DNA of 64,000 bases. Origin: Gnetum montanum (Eukaryota; Streptophyta; Gnetopsida; Gnetales; Gnetaceae). Numbering within the stretch: position 1 is the stretch's first letter; the number at the start of each line of letters is the position of its first letter. The DNA lies in assembly GCA_015680685.1 (NCBI GenBank), contig MNCI01005012.1:169801-233800 (forward strand), given 5' to 3'. The translations under genes were made by a program, and so were the position numbers. The notes beneath the pieces were generated by a model. That model had not been told where the DNA came from, searched no databases, and saw only the letters and a program-made list of their open reading frames with translations. Positions 58,235 through 64,000 of this stretch are shown one piece after another.

Positions 58235-60409
58235 TGTTGGCGACCGTTTGGGACGCGACCACCAACGAGTGTCCTCGAACAGGATTTAGGTGCCTGCTGG
58301 TCTTTGGCAACACCAAGGCCTAGATACCTCCAAATACACTCAATAGTTAATGTGAGTATGTGTGTGTGCTGTTACGGCATGCGGTTGTGAGAAATGTAAT
58401 GATTGCGTTGTATGTAAACTACAAATGACTTACTTTAAAGAGATTCAGCCAACTTTGCCAAGTACTGTGAGTTATTGAAAATTTCCTATTTTGTTCAACT
58501 GCCTAGTCTACGCAGTCCTTATAATACCTACTTGTAACAAATAAAATTTTGCAAAAACATTTGAGCACAACTCCACAATATACTCCTAATTTTCCCCAGA
58601 GAAAGAGATAGTTCCACAAGAAAACTAGAAATAAAGCAAGATTCAATGGAAATAAGCAGAAAAGAAAAGAAAGCAGATTTGTGTAGACCTCAAATATTTA
58701 AGCAAGGTAAAATAACACGAGTAAACACTTCGCAATAAAGCTATCCCAAATTCAATATCTACGAATTGTTCAAACTTCCAAGGCTCAAACAAGCAATTTC
58801 TTCAAGACAATCCTACTATGCTACCAAAAATTGCTGCGTAAACTACCACGTATGAGACTCCATTTTGGCTAGATAATAGATGTCAACGATTGCATTCAAC
58901 AGAACCTTTGAAATACTTGACAATTTCTAATTGAAATACCATGGAAATTCACTTTAAAGATAAAAAGAAGCTATTCTGGTCCCATCAAAATACCAAATAT
59001 TTTCTGAACCCTCTTGACTACTGAATTGTTCAACGGTGTGACTACAAACAGAGGCTCTCTTACAACAATCCCAATAGCAGTTCCCACACGTTGCACAATA
59101 ACAAAATTTACTACTAAAATTCTCTTAAGACTTTTTAAACACAAGCGCTTCTATGGCAAAATTTTAATAGAAATTACTATCGGGCAACAAGAACAATAAG
59201 AGCAATCTAAAAATCCCAAAATTACTCGCCAAGGATGATACTATCTAAACCACTAGCTAAGAAATTTAAAGAAAACAAAAAATGAAATACATAACTCACA
59301 GGACCATGACAAAGAGGTTGAAATCTTTATTCTAGCAAGTCATCTTGCAAACCATCTTCTTTACAAATCTTCCAAGTGTGATGATGATGCTCCTTGATGT
59401 GTCTTCATGTAGTTGCCAAGTGTCTTCATTCAGTTGCCAAGTGTCTTCATGGAGATAAACAAGTTGTAGGTGAAAAGTGTCCCATGCAAATGACAAGTGG
59501 CCATTGTGGAGATAAAGAGGCTATAGTTGACAAGTGGCCTTTTTAATGGTTACAAACATCATGGATTAAGGCTAGGAAGTTACAACTTCCACATAAAGTT
59601 ACAATTATATATATAAAAGCTATGGTTGGAAATGTCCATAAATCCCCCTTTTTATAGGATGTTAAACAAATATCCCATAACATTCTTTTTTTTTGAAATC
59701 TTAAAATATTTTATTTAAACCATATTTTAGTTAAATCATAGTAATAGAGATAGTAATTATAGTAAATATATATCTATTGGCCCCTAACTTGACAAAATTA
59801 AATATATATCTATGGACCACGTACGATCTTTATAATTGGTCAAAAAAAACTGTTAACAATATTAAACACTTCGTGATGTGCTGTACAAGTTTACCCCCCT
59901 ACCACTGTAAAGCAGATGTGCTTGTCAGAGAAACATCTAGTTCAACATTTGATCTGCCCCCTTCAATATCTCCCTCCTTTCTAGTTAAGATATTTAGTTC
60001 TTTCTTTCCATTTTCATCATTTTCTTTTTTNNNNNNNNNNNNNNNNNNNNNNNNNNNNNNNNNNNNNNNNNNNNNNNNNNNNNNNNNNNNNNNNNNNNNN
60101 NNNNNNNNNNNNNNNNNNNNNNNNNATTTCACGGCTGCCACTGCTCCTTGAAGTTACACTTTTTCTGGATTCCCTGAAAGATGAAATTGGTCCTGAAACT
60201 ATGCGAGAGGAGTCACTGATGGAAATTTTCGTGTCATCAGGATCTTACTTTATATCTTCTTTTTTTTCGTGCATCTCCTGAAGACTGACAAGCTGGAAAT
60301 AGGCACCTTTGGGAATTGCCATTAACTTTTTCAACTATCAAATTGCAAAAAATTTTAACCAGTTTTATCATGCCAACCTGTTCCATGAAATGGCCAAAAT
60401 GTGCCAACA
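58235..60409 (+). mobile_element. Solo LTR G
   Basis: 2175 bp (95 of them N), starting TGTTGGCGAC and ending GTGCCAACA, flanked by the 5-bp duplication GCTAG (58230-58234 and 60410-60414). The TGTTGG...CCAACA ends suit a Copia LTR. No internal second LTR, primer site or coding motif is visible. A TATATAAAAG box at about 59608-59618 supports plus orientation. CpG-rich start (GGGACGCGACC) suggests a recent insertion. Confidence 0.75.
60031..60125. other. Assembly gap (95 N)
   Basis: Inside solo LTR G, after a pyrimidine-rich stretch. Confidence 1.
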
Positions 60410-61814
60410 GCTAGCATAGCACATGTTCCAATGGCTAGTTTTGCCTAAGTGTTAGGCAACAAGCTATCAAGCTTGCTCAGCATGGAAGAGACATTTAGTA
60501 AATTTTCCAACTCCCAAGGCCACCTCTCCTACTACACCCTAAAGCATAGCCATTGTACCATGGAGGAACACTATAGATTCTATCAAATTTTTCTAAGTAT
60601 CCTTATTACGCTATGCTACACTCCATAGCGTAGCTAGCGTAACCAATGTTGAACATCAAAATGTGAAAAATTTGACTAAGTGTTGTGTTACACTCTAGAG
60701 CATAGCCAGCTTGACATTGAAGAAAAGCCTCCAAAACCCTCCAGAACTTAGCATGAGCCTTCGTCCCAGCTCCAACATTTCTCCTACAAGTAAGATCAAT
60801 AACTTGTATCTCTTTTTCATCCCCATTGGTCCCCAAAATTGTTCCTATGCTTAACCCTACTCAAAAGAGGGGAAGACATAGTCCTAAAGCATAGCCTCTA
60901 AGTTGCACTATTTTTTCCTTGTTTGTAAATAATTTGTGGTCATTCAAACTCTGGCACATGTAGTCTTGGCAATGTAGTCACTGTTCGGTAGTCTTTGAAG
61001 ACCCGTTGCAATACTCCAAGGTGTAGCACTTTATTACTCCCATGGAAGCATAACAAGGGTTTAGAATAGCCCCATCTATCCTTGTGCCACATGGTGCCCA
61101 ATCTACATTTTGCACTAACCCTAGCCTTATAAATACCCCTATGTTTAGCATTATAGGCATTGGTAAATCAAAAGAGCATTGGACATTTTCCTTTCTGAGC
61201 ATCCTAGGAAATCTTGCACCTAAGCACACCTAGCACATTGTACTTTGGTGCATCCCAGAACATAGTTCACCACTATACTCACAAAACATAGCAATAGCCA
61301 ACCTAGAAGGTTCAATTCCCATGGCAGTCATTAGTTTCACATCCTAGATGTCCTAGATACTATGACTACACTACTATGCTGCCACTGTGCCTATCTCTTC
61401 ATCACATACCACTCTCATCTCTTTTCCTGCAATCTCTACGCTTTCTTGTTTGGGGCGGTCCACTTTCATTCTCAAGTTCTTTTTCATTTTTCAAGCATTT
61501 TTCTTTGAATTTTGGCATAGCACTTACATTTTCTTGCTTTTTTATACATATTTGCATGTCTACATTGCTATTCTCAACCTAGGATACCCTACTACACTCT
61601 AGCTTAGCCAACCTCTATGCTTGCACATAACACTACATAAACCCCTCTCACACATGATCATCCTAACACCTCATAAGTCCCTATCAGATCAACAAGACCA
61701 TTTAGGGTATCCCATCTTTGTTTTCTAGCATGTCCATTGCATGGACTTAGGATTAAGTTGTACATCTGCTAACCTATTGGTGTTCCAACCACCAATGTTT
61801 TTGGTTGTCATATC

Positions 61815-63273
61815 CATCACCAGTAGTGGGCTCATTGAACATGAACCTCTAAATGCTCCAGTTTATCCCAGGAAGCAATGTCTTCATGATGACACTTGCA
61901 ACTTCTTCCACTAAGTGTGACCACATCATCATGCAAAAGTGTTGGAGTAGGAATTCTAGGAACTCGAATGCTCTTGACTAAAACCATACTACCTGTTGAT
62001 CCACACATGTCTGGTGCAGGTGTGTTTGGAATGAGCTAGCTCACACAAAAAAGGATGCCAATGAGCTTCACAACAATCAGGATTGGCTTCAACAATACCC
62101 TACAACTACAAAAGCAATAAAAAAGAACATTAGTATACATTGGATGCACAAAAATATATTAAATTACACTTAGCAAAATTAGCAAAGTTAATATAGGATA
62201 AGCATAACTTAACAGAAGCTAGGATCCCCTATGGGCCCTGCAAACATGGAACGTCAGTACACACATTTCACGCATTGGGTACTCATTAGGGTACAACACT
62301 AATGTAGCATTAGTTTTTTGTGTTACATTTTTATGTTTTGCATTATCTTGGTTTGCATGTTCTAGCAGTTTGACACATTTGACTTGTAAGTTTGGCATTT
62401 TTGCAAAGCTATGGTATGCTTTGCATTTTTTTTTCACATATGACATGCTAACACTTTACATTCTCACACTTAGCATTTTTCATGTTTGGCATTTTATTCC
62501 TGCACTTAGCAAATTCTTTGAATTTTTTCTAACTCTGGGTAGCATGGCCTAGGATACTTGAAAATGTTCTAACTCTAGGTTACCCCTCCCTAGGAATGTA
62601 ACCCAAGTAAATGTCAAAAAATTTTAACTATCAGCTATGCTCCTTAGAGAGCATAGCCCCCCAAAAAAATCTAACTTTGGGTTAGCCCTCCCCAGAAACA
62701 TAACCCAGGTAAATGTCAAAAAAATTTCAACTATCTGCTATGCTCCTTAGAGAGGGTAGTCCCTAAAAATCATGAAATTTTTTCTAACTGTTGGCTATGC
62801 TCCCCAAGAAGCATAGCTCCAAAACATGAAAAAATCAATAACAAAATTCTAACGATTGGGAGCATAACCTTGAAACACCAAAAATGTTGCAACTATTATT
62901 TCCCTACATTTTCCCGATGATCTCCCCATGCATCCCTGCTCCCTACAACACCTTGCTTATGACTTGCCTCACCTTGCTCACCTGCACGCTACTAGAACAA
63001 CAAGAAATATAAGAAAAACATAGTGTACACCCTTTCTTCTTGGCCATGTGACCATTGTAGCCATAGAAGTGATTATCCTTGCCAAGGCATGTCACCCCAA
63101 AGCCCAAACCTTAATGCAAATGCAAGAAATAGCAAAATACAAAGGAAAATACGCAAGGGGATGAGTGCCTCCCTTCATTCGTCCATGCATGCCTAAGACA
63201 AACATCTCAGTGCTTGCTCTCCTTCGTTGACATTGACATGTTTGGGGTGCTAATGTTCACTTTGGTGCATCAT
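61815..63273 (-). pseudogene. F3 antisense gene, 5' part
   Basis: Exon 1 is 63155-63273 (MMHQSEH.HPKHVNVNEGE, ALRCLS, stop at the same codon as in F2); donor position reads GCGTAT. The exon 2 segment KDNHFYGYNGHMAKKKG lies at about 63055-63110. A segment ending YPNEYPMREMCVLTFH..RAHRGS (about 62219-62305) matches F2. Exon 4 starts after TTGTAG at about 62105 (VLLKPILIVVKLI). The rest is deleted at the LTR junction near 61815. Confidence 0.65.
62520..62870. repeat. CATAGC-type repeats in an intron of the F3 antisense gene
   Basis: Units of about 60 bp: GCTATGCTCCTTAGAGAGCATAGCC plus TCTAACT..GGGTTACCC. The F2 intron has the same type at 51010-51240 (GGGTTATGCTCTGTGGGGAGCATAG). Confidence 0.7.
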
Positions 63274-63279
63274 GTTGGC

Positions 63280-64000
63280 TACTACGCTCTAGCTACTATG
63301 CTCAAGATGCTATGCTTTAGTCACTACACTCTAGCTTCCACTCCTTGCTCCAACTATGCTACGCTTTATAACTTCTCATTTTTACTTTGAAAAATGATAG
63401 TTTATCCTTAGTGAACTACACATATATACCCTCTCGAGGTAATTAAATGCACTACCTACTGAGATGATGCTTCACACTTAGGTAAATTTTCCCAAATTTT
63501 TGTGGAGCATAGTAAAGGGTCATGCATAATAAGGGGTAGATCATAGTAACTAGAGTTAAGAAAATTTTCAAACTTTTTTTCATAGTCCCTAGACTTGGAA
63601 AATTTTCTGAATTTTTCTAATTGCCTAGTGAACACCTTGGCTAACTCCACATTTCAAGAACCCCCAACCTTACCTAAATCAATGTAGCTTGCATAATTAA
63701 TGGTCCACTATGACCTTAAACTGACAAACCATGGTCCACTAAGACCTTAAATTAGCACCCCATGGCTTGCCGAGGCCCAAAACTGGCTTGTGTACTTGCT
63801 TCTCTAACTCCACATTTGCACACTTAGGTGAATTTTCATTGCATTTCTTTCCTTAGTTTATGCATTTTGATTTCATTTAAGATAGGTGTGGCTTAACATT
63901 CCTTCTAGTTATTTTGCAAGATTTTTAGTAGGATTACAACATGAGCATGTATGAGCATCTTCACTCACCTCTGGTCCTCACTAGACCCCATGGTGACCTC
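63280..64000 (+). other. F3 region upstream of the antisense gene, toward polymerase
   Basis: Includes the antisense TATATA box (63422-63428), a GACCTTAAACTGACAAACCATGGTCCACTAA repeat patch (about 63690-63790, compare F2 52210-52260), and ends at the point equivalent to F2 about 52465, just before polymerase coding. No frame is supported. Confidence 0.55.

Larger units (their letters stand above)
56351..61812 (+). repeat. LTR between F2 and F3, interrupted by solo LTR G
   Basis: U3 from the polypurine tract through a unique 1.4-kb part and CATAGC palindromes (57810-58234 and 60410-60720), then TATA box 61128-61135 and a region aligning with the other F LTRs up to about 61812, where it fuses to the F3 antisense gene. 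The 2175-bp G element splits it. The first 1.4 kb has no counterpart in the other F LTRs of the window, so the true start is uncertain. Confidence 0.6.
33990..64000 (+). mobile_element. F1-F2-F3: tandem Tat/Ogre-like elements sharing LTRs
   Basis: Three homologous LTR stretches (TATA at 34901, 41166, 61128) alternate with three internal regions. F1 has gag-protease but lacks polymerase; F2 is complete; F3 lacks gag-protease and continues past the window. F2 internal is about 14 kb, and whole elements would exceed 20 kb, typical of Ogre. Membership of the Tat lineage rests on the second RNase H of F2. No target duplications were found for individual copies, and the junctions look like deletions. 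Confidence 0.75.

Noticed and set aside
58235-60409. Complete small transposon or DNA transposon
   Set aside because: TG...CA ends and a 5-bp duplication fit a solo LTR; no internal LTR pair, primer site, transposase or long inverted repeats.
61376-61602. Short Phe/Leu/Ser-rich frames downstream of the F TATA box
   Set aside because: Pyrimidine-rich untranslated leader shared by all F LTRs, with frames not conserved.

Overview
This window is repeat-dominated nuclear DNA of a large-genome plant, most likely a seed plant. I see no intact host gene, no tRNA or rRNA gene and no bacterial-type feature. Almost everything is nested, decayed LTR retrotransposon. The plant assignment rests on Ty3/gypsy elements primed by tRNA-Asp-type sites, a Tat/Ogre-type element with a second RNase H, a Copia remnant, TATAAATA promoters in the LTRs, and stop codons that mostly look like C-to-T decay.

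Layout. 1-1318: left-edge minus-strand Ty3 element C (gag start, primer site, LTR with a GATATC array), inserted into the polymerase of minus-strand element D (1319-6535). 6536-8782: AT-rich relic. 8783-15579: complete minus-strand element A with both LTRs and target duplication AAAAT; it keeps gag and a 3' extra ORF but has lost protease to integrase. 15580-17680: decayed plus-strand Copia polymerase containing a 42-bp minisatellite. 19886 to about 33060: minus-strand element H with paired LTRs and a gag-like frame, split by complete plus-strand element B (21250-31354, duplication AAACT, decayed gag, protease, RT, RNase H and integrase). 33057-33910: LTR and primer site of element E. 33990-64000: three consecutive copies (F1, F2, F3) of a large Tat/Ogre-like element in LTR-internal-LTR-internal-LTR-internal order, with solo LTR G (58235-60409, duplication GCTAG) inside the third LTR.

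The most unusual content is in F. Between its gag-protease block (ends about 45.8 kb) and its polymerase block (starts about 52.5 kb) lies about 6.5 kb holding a 75-bp tandem array and a multi-exon gene on the opposite strand (F2: 47149-51853) with its own TATA box, start exon, GT-AG introns and an acidic C terminus. Parts of the same gene are present in F1 and F3. The two copies of exon 1 have identical length (119 nt), no indels and many synonymous differences, so the gene was probably once selected as a protein-coding passenger of the family. I do not recognise the protein.

A second theme is promoter structure. In four LTR types the DNA just upstream of the TATA box is an array of short palindromes, with a different palindrome in each family. 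All coding regions are broken, so products are inferred from motifs in fragmentary frames.
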